Assembly: GCA_963819695.1 (NCBI GenBank)
Contig: CAWFXD010000001.1
Coordinates: 1,798,001-1,862,000, forward strand
DNA length: 64,000 bases
Source: DASZIT01 sp963819695
Lineage (GTDB): Bacteria; Actinomycetota; Acidimicrobiia; Acidimicrobiales; RAAP-2
Direction: 5' to 3'
Shown: piece after piece, positions 53,138 to 61,977 of the stretch
Layout of the letters: every line of letters starts with the position of its first letter
How positions within the stretch are numbered: position 1 is the stretch's first letter
The notes under the pieces: generated by a model
Seen by the model: only the letters and a program-made list of their open reading frames with translations
Told to the model about the DNA's origin: nothing
The model's database searches: none
Translations under genes and position numbers: made by a program

Positions 53138-53446
53138 CTATCCATTGCTGGCACTGCTACTGGTGATCTCGTTACTGGGGATCCGGCTCGACCAGTAGGC
53201 ATCGAGTTCGTCTCCGTAGGCCTGGCCCATGAGCTTGAGGGACGCCAGGGCGAGGTTGGCTTCTTCCTCATCGATCTTGGACATCGCGAATCCGACGTGG
53301 ATGAGCACCCAGTCACCGGCCTCGAGGTGCTCGTCCTCGAGCAATCCGATGTTGATGATCCGGGTGACGCCGGAGACGTCGACCCGAGCCAGCTGATCAC
53401 TGGTGTCGACGAATTCGACCAGCTGACCGGGAATCCCGAGACACAT
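53138..53446 (-). CDS. hypC: Hydrogenase assembly chaperone HypC/HupF
   Basis: The 102-residue chaperone starts MCLGIPGQLVEF, so the functional Cys2 is present, and contains GDWVLIHVGFAMSKID. It carries the Fe(CN)2CO group from HypD to the large-subunit precursor. The C-terminus extends about 25 residues beyond the usual HypC. ATG 53446 is chosen because the family starts MCLGIP; the longer ORF to 53491 is not expected. It is 7 bp after the YceI-like gene. Confidence 0.94.
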   Translation of the reverse strand: MCLGIPGQLVEFVDTSDQLARVDVSGVTRIINIGLLEDEHLEAGDWVLIHVGFAMSKIDEEEANLALASLKLMGQAYGDELDAYWSSRIPSNEITSSSASNG

Positions 53447-53453
53447 TTGGTTG

Positions 53454-53969
53454 CTACCCTTCCCTTTCGGCGATGATCTCGACCCGCACATCTACGTCGG
53501 GGTGCACTTTCAGCATCAGGATCCGCGGAGGCTCCATCCCGAATTCGCGGATGTCGAAGCGAGAGGTGCCGGCCAACTGGATGGTGCGATCGTCGAGGGT
53601 CTTCAACGTCATCACATCTTCATGGTGGCGGGCCACGCCCCGGAAGGTGATGTTCCCACTCACCCGGTAGGTTCCGTTGTCACCCGACCGATCCATCTGG
53701 TCGAGCACTCCGTCGATGGTGGGGAACCGCCGGGCATCGATCCGTTTGTACATTTCCCGGTCCTCCATCCGGTTGCCCGACGAAAGTCGGCTGACGGGGA
53801 GGGAGAGTTCGGCGGTCGGTTTCGATGCCGCCTCCACGTGCCCATCGGCATCCATGTCGAGCTCGATATAGCCCTCCAACCCCTCGGTGGTCGAGTGGAT
53901 CGGATGGACGCTCGATCGGCCGTCGACCCATACACGCGACCGGGAGGGGATGATGCGATAACGGGCCAC
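53454..53969 (-). CDS. YceI-like protein of the hydrogenase operon
   Basis: A 171-residue lipocalin-like protein of the YceI superfamily: YRIIPSRSRVWVDGRSSVHP, LSLPVSRLSSGNRMEDREMY, RIDARRFPT, GTYRVSGNITFRGVARH and FDIREFGMEPPRILMLKVHP. No signal peptide is seen, so it should act in the cytosol. It aligns along its whole length with the C-terminal domain of the PadR-type regulator at 60.9-62.0 kb (shared GN-M, I-ARRFPT, FDIR-F, PDV-VR). The ligand is unknown; relatives bind isoprenoids. The start is GTG 53969 after GAGAAGG. Confidence 0.85.
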   Translation of the reverse strand: MARYRIIPSRSRVWVDGRSSVHPIHSTTEGLEGYIELDMDADGHVEAASKPTAELSLPVSRLSSGNRMEDREMYKRIDARRFPTIDGVLDQMDRSGDNGTYRVSGNITFRGVARHHEDVMTLKTLDDRTIQLAGTSRFDIREFGMEPPRILMLKVHPDVDVRVEIIAEREG

Positions 53970-53975
53970 CCTTCT

Positions 53976-54080
53976 CTACATCTCCCGGATCTTCAGGTAG
54001 CGAGCGATATCGGGCAGCGACTTCACCACCAACACGGTCGCTCCGGCAAGGAACAACGGCACCACGAGGCGTCGGATCAC
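53976..54080 (-). CDS. 34-residue single-span membrane peptide of the hydrogenase operon
   Basis: Between hybD and the YceI-like gene a GTG at 54080 overlaps the hybD stop as GTGA and opens a 34-codon frame: MIRRLVVPLFLAGATVLVVK, then SLPDIARYLKIREM, ending TAG. AAAGGGGG lies about eight bases upstream. One hydrophobic helix is followed by an L-P-D-I-x-R-Y-L-K-x-R-x-M tail. I recall similar small actinobacterial peptides with an LP-x-KRYLK-x-R tail (annotated DUF6893), which I could not verify. The tight coupling and ribosome site support translation. Confidence 0.7.
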   Translation of the reverse strand: MIRRLVVPLFLAGATVLVVKSLPDIARYLKIREM

Positions 54081-54583
54081 TCTGGGGACCCCCTTTCAGC
54101 GGGTTGCATGACTTCTAACACGAGCTGCAGGCACAGCTCCGCAGCGCCTTCGACGGCCTCGGCCACCGGTGGGGACAGCCCGATGCCCTCCTCGAGGTGG
54201 GCGGGTTGGCACCCAACCACCAGGATCCTTTCGATGGTTCCCCCCAGGCGCGACAGGGTGGCCAGAATTACCTCCGGGCTCATGCTGTGAGCGTCGACGA
54301 TGGGTTCGGCGTCCTCACCGGTCGCCAAACGGTCGATGTCCTCGGGTTCGATGACCGCCAAAGTGCCGGGGGACTCCCCCATCGGCACCGCGTCGACCAG
54401 AATCAACGCGTCGTAGCCATCAAGGAGTTCGTAAGCCAGATGCACGCCCCGGATCCCGAAGTCGGCCAACGTCACGCCCGGCGGGAATGAACGCTCGCCC
54501 AGGCGGTTGGCCACCTCGACCCCGAAGCCGTCGTCGCCCATGAAGATGTTGCCGATGCCGGCCACCAACACCCGGCGGCTCAT
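54077..54583 (-). CDS. [NiFe] hydrogenase maturation protease (HybD/HycI type)
   Basis: Cleaves the C-terminal peptide of the large subunit after nickel insertion. The 168-residue protein has GIGNIFMGDDGFGVEVANRL, GIRGVHLAYELLDGYDALILVDA and DAHSMSPEVIL, with the acidic residue after GDDGFG, the Asp of VDA and His of AHSMSP as nickel-sensing ligands. Start and stop overlap both neighbours by four bases. Confidence 0.93.
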   Translation of the reverse strand: MSRRVLVAGIGNIFMGDDGFGVEVANRLGERSFPPGVTLADFGIRGVHLAYELLDGYDALILVDAVPMGESPGTLAVIEPEDIDRLATGEDAEPIVDAHSMSPEVILATLSRLGGTIERILVVGCQPAHLEEGIGLSPPVAEAVEGAAELCLQLVLEVMQPAERGSPE

Positions 54584-55983
54584 CCGGTCACGTCCCGGTC
54601 GGGGATGGGAACCACCTCGTCCGGATGGAAGAAGAGGTATCGGCCCTGCCAGTTGAGCTCCTCGGTGGCGGGATCGTCGTCGACGGTGACGGCCACATGC
54701 TGGCTGCCGTCGACATCCATGAACACGCCGGCAACGGTGGCAGTAAGGCCGGAAAGAAACAGATCCTGGGCGTCCGCCCGATGGGACGGCTGCAGGCGCA
54801 CCGCGCTGCCCTTGCTCACTTCGACGCCACCGATGAGTACCGAGTCACTCCACGGATCCACCGAGGCGTCGACCTCCGGTTCCCACCAAGGGACCTTCTC
54901 GGATTGAGGTGATTTCGGGTACACGGCATCGAGATCGACCGGATCGCCTTCCGCCGGGTGCAGTGCTCGCACCACGCCGTGCAATCGCTCCCACACCTCG
55001 GGGGGCATGTCGTCGCATCGGTCAATAATGGCCGCGGAGCGGGGATCGGTCGCCCGGGCCTCGATCTTCTCCTCGTCGGTGAGGGTCAGCACCCGGAGGG
55101 CCAGAATCTCGTCGATCTCGGTCGAGTCGTAGAGGTCGCCGGGACTCTCGGGAGCCACCTCGGGGTGGTCATACAGGATGATCGGGGACGAGAGGACCAC
55201 GTCGCCGGCCCCGATCAGGACCGGGAAGACACCGTCATTCGAACAACCGGCCACTGCGGAACGGGCGGCTTCGGGCGGGTCGAGGAGTGACACGAATACC
55301 CCGCCGTCGACCGCCAGCATGGTGTGCACGGCCACCAGAGAGTGGCCGATGATCTCATCGCGCCGGATGCTGTCCCCCGACCAGGCGGTGGAGTTCTCGA
55401 CGGTGACGGCAGCCTTGAGAAACGAGCCGTCTCCGTCCGCCCGTCTCACGACAATGTGCACCCGTCCGCCCACCGATTGGCGCCGGCGGCGGATGCGGGC
55501 GACCACCGTTCCGTCAGCTGACCGGATCATCTCGGTGTCCTCACCGCCGGGAAAGGCGAACCCCTCCTCGGACGCCATCTCCTCGCCGGGGTACAGATTG
55601 AGCGGTGCGAGGTCGACCACCTGCTCAACCGCCTCGTCCCACTCCACGTACGCCTTCCCGTCCACTTCGAGGGTCTCGACCGGGACAAACCCGGCGCCGA
55701 CTTCCGCGGCGGCTTCCACCGAGCGGTGCTGGACCTGAAGGCAGCGGATCCGGACGGCGAGTTGGGAGATCAGGCCGGGATCGATCACGCACTCGGTGCG
55801 CGCACTCCAGCGCTCGGATCCGTCGGCCTCGCTGAAGGTCCGGGGAGTGAGCACACCGAACTGCCACCGGGCCTGGTTCTTTCGGGAAGACGCCCGGTAC
55901 GGGTACAGAACGTATCCCTCATACAGAACCGCGTCGGCGACTGACCGGGCGGCAGAGAAGCGGTCGAGCACATCGGTGGTCAA
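54580..55983 (-). CDS. Conserved hydrogenase-locus protein of unknown function (467 aa)
   Basis: I do not recognise a named function. The N-terminus reads VLYEGYVLYPYRASSRKNQ and RWQFGVLTPRTFS, a pattern I associate with an uncharacterised protein found in actinobacterial group 1h hydrogenase loci. The middle has HSLVAVHTMLAVDGGVFVSLLDPP and GDVVLSSPIILYDHPEVAPESPG; no Cys-rich motif or membrane helix is visible. The TTG start overlaps the stop of the preceding gene as TTGA, and its own stop overlaps hybD, so it is surely in the hydrogenase operon. A role in assembly is inferred from context. Confidence 0.78.
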   Translation of the reverse strand: MTTDVLDRFSAARSVADAVLYEGYVLYPYRASSRKNQARWQFGVLTPRTFSEADGSERWSARTECVIDPGLISQLAVRIRCLQVQHRSVEAAAEVGAGFVPVETLEVDGKAYVEWDEAVEQVVDLAPLNLYPGEEMASEEGFAFPGGEDTEMIRSADGTVVARIRRRRQSVGGRVHIVVRRADGDGSFLKAAVTVENSTAWSGDSIRRDEIIGHSLVAVHTMLAVDGGVFVSLLDPPEAARSAVAGCSNDGVFPVLIGAGDVVLSSPIILYDHPEVAPESPGDLYDSTEIDEILALRVLTLTDEEKIEARATDPRSAAIIDRCDDMPPEVWERLHGVVRALHPAEGDPVDLDAVYPKSPQSEKVPWWEPEVDASVDPWSDSVLIGGVEVSKGSAVRLQPSHRADAQDLFLSGLTATVAGVFMDVDGSQHVAVTVDDDPATEELNWQGRYLFFHPDEVVPIPDRDVTG

Positions 55984-56630
55984 CGGATCTCCCCTCCGGT
56001 GTCTCCCGCTTCTTTGAGGAGCTGTTCGAACGCCTGGTCCCAGGTCGGGACGGCCCGGATGGCCTTGAATCTTTGCAGCCTATCGAGGGTCTCGCGGCTC
56101 ACGCGCAGCCATCCACTGTTGGGGAAATACAAGTCCATCACTCCTCGCCATACCGTGACCGGCAGCCGGAATGATGCCTCTTGGTTCCAGGCGATCGGCT
56201 CGGCGGAAAACCCAGCCCCTCCGCGGGTGAAGACGGTGCCGGAGAACAACAAGAGGAGCGGGATCTCCCCCCCGGCCAGGGAATGGAGGTACTTGGCCCC
56301 CGTCACCTCGAAGTCGTAGCTGCATTCCACCGGCAAATCGATCGCCGTCGAGCCGTCGAAGCCGGGAATGGTTGTCGACACGTGGGTCCACAAAAACGGT
56401 CGCAACGAGTCGCCCCACCGGGGCGTCTCGCCGAATAGTTCGTAGAGCCTCTCCTCTTCTTCCAATGTGTACTGCCGCTTCTGGGGCTCGATCCGGATCT
56501 GGCAACGCAGCGCCAGGGCGTGCACACGGGCGCCGTTGGACTCGTCCACCCGGAGCCGGAGCATGATGGTGGGCACCGCGGCATGAGGCTCGGGCCGGGC
56601 GTCGAGAATCTCGAAGTCGAGGGCGGTCAT
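55980..56630 (-). CDS. Conserved hydrogenase-locus protein (DUF6084-like), function unknown
   Basis: A 216-residue protein, mostly beta by appearance: ALRCQIRIEPQKRQYTLEEE, LYELFGETPRWGDSLRPFLW, GEIPLLLLFSGTVF and FPNSGWLRVSRETLDRL. No catalytic motif or transmembrane helix is obvious. The domain number is recalled from annotations of other hydrogenase loci and not verified. It is coupled by ATGA to the zinc-ribbon protein upstream and by TTGA to the 467-residue protein downstream. Confidence 0.72.
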   Translation of the reverse strand: MTALDFEILDARPEPHAAVPTIMLRLRVDESNGARVHALALRCQIRIEPQKRQYTLEEEERLYELFGETPRWGDSLRPFLWTHVSTTIPGFDGSTAIDLPVECSYDFEVTGAKYLHSLAGGEIPLLLLFSGTVFTRGGAGFSAEPIAWNQEASFRLPVTVWRGVMDLYFPNSGWLRVSRETLDRLQRFKAIRAVPTWDQAFEQLLKEAGDTGGEIR

Positions 56631-57250
56631 CGAGCCCGTGCCCGCATCCGTCCGAAGAACGCGTCGAGCTCATCATGTGCCTCGCGCCCGCCGTCGAAGC
56701 CCCGCCACAGCCTCCGGAGCTGGCCCACCAGCTCGTAGCAGGCGTCAATCGGCACCACGAAACACTCGGTGCCACCCCCTCGGGGATCGGAGCGGATCAG
56801 GAACGCCTCGACATCGGGCTGCATGGCGGCGAGAGCCGGGTTAGACGCCACCAATTCCTGCCAGGTTTCGAGGGGCAGCAGAGATTCGGTGGCTCCGGCG
56901 GGGCCCGGGTAAAAGGCCGCCACCCTGTCCAGCGACGAGTTGACGAAGAAGAACGCCACACTGACCGGGATCTGCAGGGAGTCCCACTGGTCCGATGAGA
57001 GCTCGAAGTCAGGAAAGGCCAGGTACCGGTCGGGCACCGCGGTGAAGTGACCGCCCCCGGCGCCCGCCGACGAGAACAGCAGGTAACAGCCCCGGCAGGC
57101 GCACATCAGGGTCCGGGCCTCCAGGTCGACCAGGTGGCCGTGCTCATCAGAGATGGGTTCGGTGCAGAGCTCGCATCGCTCCCCCGCCCGTTCCACCGGG
57201 CGCGGCCGGATCTCGCTGATCCGCTGCAACACCGCCAGTGGATCATTCAT
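56627..57250 (-). CDS. Conserved hydrogenase-locus protein with Cys-rich site (DUF5947-like)
   Basis: The 207-residue protein has an N-terminal metal-binding pattern C-E-L-C ... M-C-A-C-R-G-C-Y (residues about 26-60), then FPDFELSSDQWDSLQIPVSVAFFFV and FVVPIDACYELVGQLRRLW. The five cysteines could hold zinc or an Fe-S cluster. I recall this family (DUF5947) next to group 1h hydrogenases but could not verify it. ATG 57250 overlaps the NifU-like stop as ATGA. Confidence 0.74.
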   Translation of the reverse strand: MNDPLAVLQRISEIRPRPVERAGERCELCTEPISDEHGHLVDLEARTLMCACRGCYLLFSSAGAGGGHFTAVPDRYLAFPDFELSSDQWDSLQIPVSVAFFFVNSSLDRVAAFYPGPAGATESLLPLETWQELVASNPALAAMQPDVEAFLIRSDPRGGGTECFVVPIDACYELVGQLRRLWRGFDGGREAHDELDAFFGRMRARAR

Positions 57251-57846
57251 GTGGCTGCCATCTCTGATGGGCATGTCTCGTACACCGGCTTGGTGCTCAG
57301 TGAGATCGGCACGCCGGGGACGTGTTGCGGTGGTCCCGGCGGTGCCGACGGCTGGTCGACATCGATGGTGACGATCTCGGGAGCCGCCTCGACGATCGCG
57401 GTTTCGACCGCCCCCTGAAGGGTGATGGCCGACGACGGACAGCCGTCGCAACTCCCGAGGAGACGGAGTCGGACGGCTCCAGCTTCCGCGTCAACGTCCA
57501 ACAGCTCGACATCACCGCCGTGGGTGGCCAGGAACGGCCGAACCCGAGCCAGCGCATCCTTCACCCGGCTGTCGAGGGAGTCAGGGTGCAACCCGTGGAC
57601 AAGCAGGAGGCTGGCCACCAGATCGTCCTCGGCCAGACGTTCGAGAAAGTCCGGAGCCTCGGCCCGGGCCAATTCGACGACTCGGAGCAACCCGGCGCCG
57701 TAGAGCTCGGAGAACAGCCGCAACAACTCCTCGACCCCGGCAAAGGCGCGGGGGTCGGCGTTGATCTGTAGCACTTCGAGCAACTGCTCGATCCGGTCGC
57801 CGATGGTCCGGAGATCCTGCGGTGGTGGCGGAACCTCCGCGGCCAT
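57247..57846 (-). CDS. NifU C-terminal-like Fe-S scaffold/carrier protein
   Basis: The 199-residue protein has a helical N-terminal half and a NifU-type domain (about 90-155) with GGDVELLDVD and the cluster motif GSCDGCPSSAITL (CxxC). It probably supplies or repairs Fe-S clusters of the small subunit. Its ATG directly follows the hhyL stop (TGAATG), so translation is coupled. Such a gene beside hhySL is a regular feature of this hydrogenase type. Confidence 0.88.
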   Translation of the reverse strand: MAAEVPPPPQDLRTIGDRIEQLLEVLQINADPRAFAGVEELLRLFSELYGAGLLRVVELARAEAPDFLERLAEDDLVASLLLVHGLHPDSLDSRVKDALARVRPFLATHGGDVELLDVDAEAGAVRLRLLGSCDGCPSSAITLQGAVETAIVEAAPEIVTIDVDQPSAPPGPPQHVPGVPISLSTKPVYETCPSEMAAT

Positions 57847-59634
57847 TCAGCCGGCCAACTCTGGGTTCGAGACCTGGGTGGGCGAGTGCAGGGTCTTCAG
57901 TACCTTGCCCTTGCCGAGGTACATGTGCACTCCGCAGGGCAGGCACGGGTCGAAGCTGCGGACGGTGCGCATGATGTCAATGCCCTTGAAGTGCTCGAGG
58001 TCGTTCTCTTCGTAGATCGGGCAGTCGGTGACCGCGTCCTCGTAGGGCCCCGGCGTGCCATAGACATCCCGGGGGTTGGCGTTCCAAGGTGTCGGCGGAT
58101 ACGGGTGGTAGTTGGCGATCTTGCCGCCCTTGATGACCAAGTGGTGCGAGAGGACCCCGCGGACCGCCTCGGTGAAGCCGGCGCCGATCCCCTCGTCGGG
58201 CACCTCGAAGGGCTCCCAGGTCTTGGTCTTCCCGGCCCGCACGTCGGCCAGTGCCTTCTCGATGAAGTCGAGGGCCGAGGCGGCGGCATAGGCCTGGAAG
58301 TAGGTACGGGCACGGTCGCGCTCGATGGTGTTGGACCACTGGGGGATATTCCACGTGAGGGTCACCGGCCCCTTGAGAGCCGTCTTGGGCAGGTGAATCT
58401 CCACGGAGGTGCCGGTGGCCTTCAGGTGGTCGGTGTTGACCAGTCCGGAAAGCGCTGTCGACCACAACCGGGCCAATGGGCCTCCGCCGGTGTCAAGGGC
58501 CAGATAGTCGGTCCCGTCGAACCAGCGGGGTGACATCACCCAGCTGTAGTTGCCGTCGAAGTCTCGCTTCTGGGGCTGGGGGTTGGTGTGCTGGTTCCAC
58601 GGATGGCGCCGATCGACCGGGTTCCCCAGGGGATCGCGGGTCACGAACATCTCCTGGTCTTCCCAGTCGGTGTAGAACGAATGACCGAGCAGGATCCGGA
58701 TGCCGAGGTTGATGTCGACCAGGTCATTGGTGACCAGCTTGCCGTCCACCACCACGCCGGGGGTGACACCCATGGCCCGGCCCCACTGCGTCATGTCCCG
58801 GTAGTCGAAGTTGCATACCTCGGGATCCTGGAACGCCCCCCAGCACCCGAGCAGGATCCGGCGGTTGCCCACCTCCTCGTAGCCGGGCATGGCCTGGTAG
58901 AAGAAGTCGAACAGGTCGTCGTGCATCGGGACGACCCGCTTCATGAACTCGACGTACCGCTGGAGCCGGATGTAGTAGTCGGTGAACAGCTGGATGGTGG
59001 CGGTGGTGCCAACACCCCCCGGGTAGAGGGTGGAAGGATGGACGTGCCGACCCTCCATCAGGCAGAACATCTCCCGGGTGTACCGGCTCACCTGCAGTGC
59101 CTCGCGGTAGAACTCGCCGGAAAACGGATTGAGCGATCGCATGATGTCGCCGATGGTTTTGTACCCGTGCTCGGCGAAATGCGGGGATTCGGTGCGATTG
59201 GCCTGCTCGAGGACGCCAGGATTGGTCTCGGCGACCATCTTCTCGCAGAAGTCGACGCCGACCAGGTTCTCCTGGAAGATGTTGTGGTCGAACATGTACT
59301 CGGCGGCTTCGCCCAGATTGACGATCTGCTCGCCCAGTGCCGGCGGCTTGACCCCATAGGCCATGTTCTGGGCGTAGCAGGAGCAGGTTGCGTGGTTGTC
59401 GCCGCAGATACCGCAGATACGGCTGGTGATGAAATGGGCGTCGCGGGGGTCCTTGCCCTTCATGAAGATGCTGTAACCCCGGAAGATCGACGACGTGCTG
59501 TGGCACTCGGCGACTTTCCCCTTCCCGAAGTCAATCTTGGTGTAGATGCCCAGGCTGCCGACGATCCGGGTGATCGGATCCCAGGCCATGTCGACCAGGC
59601 CGTTGGCGTCCGCTGTTTTGGTCTTGGTGGCCAC
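57847..59634 (-). CDS. hhyL: [NiFe] hydrogenase large subunit, group 1h/5 type
   Basis: Catalytic subunit that oxidises H2. The 595-residue protein has the L1 site RICGICGDNHATCS (CxxC near 74-77) and the L2 site SFDPCLPCGVH near 560-570, giving four Cys ligands for the Ni-Fe centre. A 25-residue C-terminal extension (MYLGKGKV onward) follows the conserved His and should be removed by the HybD-type protease. I chose GTG 59634, eight bases after the hhyS stop with AGGGA upstream; GTG 59652 overlaps hhyS. The similarity to high-affinity actinobacterial enzymes suggests use of trace H2 during starvation. Confidence 0.94.
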   Translation of the reverse strand: MATKTKTADANGLVDMAWDPITRIVGSLGIYTKIDFGKGKVAECHSTSSIFRGYSIFMKGKDPRDAHFITSRICGICGDNHATCSCYAQNMAYGVKPPALGEQIVNLGEAAEYMFDHNIFQENLVGVDFCEKMVAETNPGVLEQANRTESPHFAEHGYKTIGDIMRSLNPFSGEFYREALQVSRYTREMFCLMEGRHVHPSTLYPGGVGTTATIQLFTDYYIRLQRYVEFMKRVVPMHDDLFDFFYQAMPGYEEVGNRRILLGCWGAFQDPEVCNFDYRDMTQWGRAMGVTPGVVVDGKLVTNDLVDINLGIRILLGHSFYTDWEDQEMFVTRDPLGNPVDRRHPWNQHTNPQPQKRDFDGNYSWVMSPRWFDGTDYLALDTGGGPLARLWSTALSGLVNTDHLKATGTSVEIHLPKTALKGPVTLTWNIPQWSNTIERDRARTYFQAYAAASALDFIEKALADVRAGKTKTWEPFEVPDEGIGAGFTEAVRGVLSHHLVIKGGKIANYHPYPPTPWNANPRDVYGTPGPYEDAVTDCPIYEENDLEHFKGIDIMRTVRSFDPCLPCGVHMYLGKGKVLKTLHSPTQVSNPELAG

Positions 59635-59642
59635 GATCGTCC

Positions 59643-60698
<1,056 letters not shown>

Positions 60699-60748
60699 TT
60701 CGCGCGCCTCCCCCAGTCGTTGCCGCCCCACAGATGCGGCCAGGTGTG

Positions 60749-60777
60749 ATGGTAAAACGGCCCTCACGATCTGTAAA
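60749..60777 (-). promoter_or_regulatory. Predicted promoter of the hydrogenase operon
   Basis: On the minus strand TTTACA (60777-60772) and TACCAT (60754-60749) are 17 bases apart; the -35 matches TTGACA at five of six. Transcription would start near 60742, leaving a leader of about 44 bases with the strong hhyS ribosome site. The -35 is one arm of the operator at 60772-60792. Confidence 0.5.
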
Positions 60778-60792
60778 TGAGTGTCTTTTACA
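60772..60792. promoter_or_regulatory. Perfect palindrome TGTAAA-N9-TTTACA, likely PadR-YceI operator
   Basis: The 6-bp arms are perfect inverted copies in a 21-bp site. PadR-family operators typically have such AT-rich TGTA/TACA-type arms. It covers the predicted hhyS -35 and lies about 36 bp upstream of the regulator's own -35. Confidence 0.55.
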
Positions 60793-60795
60793 CTT

Positions 60796-60817
60796 GGCCA
60801 GTGCCGTTGGGCTGGCC
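60796..60817. repeat. Second inverted repeat GGCCAG-N10-CTGGCC in the hydrogenase control region
   Basis: Perfect 6-bp arms separated by ten bases, between the TGTAAA palindrome and the regulator promoter. It could bind a second regulator or be incidental in GC-rich DNA. Confidence 0.35.
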
Positions 60818-60827
60818 TGATCGTTCG

Positions 60828-60856
60828 TTGACATCGACGGATGCCTCCGGTATGAA
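60828..60856 (+). promoter_or_regulatory. Predicted promoter of the PadR-YceI regulator
   Basis: Consensus TTGACA (60828-60833), 17-base spacer, TATGAA (60851-60856). The start point would be near 60862-60863, a few bases before ATG 60868, which favours that start over ATG 60859. Confidence 0.5.
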
Positions 60857-60867
60857 AGATGGCGGCC

Positions 60868-61977
60868 ATGGAATACAGCACGCCAACGACGGCGGAAACG
60901 GAGGGGAGGCCAGGGCGATTCAAGGTCACACCGCCCCGCGGCTTTCTCTTGCCGGCCATCCTGTTGCTTCTGACCGAGCGACCGGGCTACGGATACGGCC
61001 TCGAGCGCCGCTTGCAGGAGTTTCGTTTCGGCCATGTAGATCGGCCGGCGGTCTACCGGGCCCTCGCCCAGTTGGAACAGGACGGCCTGGTGGAGGGGTC
61101 ATTGCCAGACCCAATCGCCAAACAGGGTCGGCGGGACTACCGGGTCACTCCGCTGGGCGAGCGTGTATTGAGGATATGGATGGGGGTCGTCAAAGAGGAG
61201 CACGACACCCTGGGAGAGGTGCTGCGCCGATATACCGCTACCGGAACAACCGATGCGGCACTTGCCGAAGTCGAGGGGGGATGGGCAGCGGCCCTGGGCC
61301 TGGGTTGGTCGTCGGTTTCCTCGACCTCGCGTGGCCGGCGGCACTTGGCGTTGGTAGACGGGATACCCATGGCTCCAATCCCCGATGCCACCTCTTCCCC
61401 GGGAATCGTCCATCTCGATCTCGACGCCGACATGCGCCAGGCCTTCCGGGTCGTCCCCGACCGTTCGGTGGTGATGATCGAAGTCCGCTCTACGGCGGGA
61501 CCACTCAGTTTCGGAGCCGCCGGCGTTACCGGCTCGATCGAAGCCGCCATCGCCGGCGGGATGGTGCGAACCGAGCTCGCTCCATCCGCTCGCCTTGAGG
61601 TCGACGTGTCCAAGCTCACTTCGGGAAACAGCATGTATGACGTCGAGCTCTTGCGTCGGATCGGTGCCCGTCGATTCCCAACTGCGACCGTCGAGTTGAG
61701 CGAGTGCACCGCGAACGGGCCCAATGGCCTCTACCGGCTGCAGGGGGATCTCACCTTTCACGGAGTTACCCGACCGGCTCATGGCACGGTCACTATCGAG
61801 GTGACATCTGATCGACGTCTGGTGATCACTGGCGAACAAGTCTTTGATATCCGTGACTTCGCCACCTCGTCTCCCACCGTGCTGATGTTCCGCATCTACC
61901 CCGACGTACGGGTACGGCTTTACGCCGAGGCGGAACTCGAGGTTGAGGAGGCGGAGAGGAAAGCGGCAAGGGCCTAA
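60868..61977 (+). CDS. PadR-type winged-helix regulator fused to a YceI-like ligand-binding domain
   Basis: The 369-residue protein has an N-terminal PadR domain (about 20-120): PRGFLLPAILLLLTERPGYG, YGLERRLQEFRFG, VDRPAVYRALAQLEQDGLVE and DYRVTPLGERVL. After a linker, residues about 185-355 form a YceI-like barrel: LEVDVSKLTSGNSMYDVELL, RRIGARRFPT, GLYRLQGDLTFHGVTRPAHG, FDIRDFATSSPTVLMFRIYP. This domain is a full-length paralogue of the YceI-like protein in the hydrogenase operon. Divergent position and the operator over the hhyS -35 suggest that it controls the hydrogenase and responds to the same kind of ligand. The ligand and sign of control are unknown. Confidence 0.85.
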   Translation: MEYSTPTTAETEGRPGRFKVTPPRGFLLPAILLLLTERPGYGYGLERRLQEFRFGHVDRPAVYRALAQLEQDGLVEGSLPDPIAKQGRRDYRVTPLGERVLRIWMGVVKEEHDTLGEVLRRYTATGTTDAALAEVEGGWAAALGLGWSSVSSTSRGRRHLALVDGIPMAPIPDATSSPGIVHLDLDADMRQAFRVVPDRSVVMIEVRSTAGPLSFGAAGVTGSIEAAIAGGMVRTELAPSARLEVDVSKLTSGNSMYDVELLRRIGARRFPTATVELSECTANGPNGLYRLQGDLTFHGVTRPAHGTVTIEVTSDRRLVITGEQVFDIRDFATSSPTVLMFRIYPDVRVRLYAEAELEVEEAERKAARA

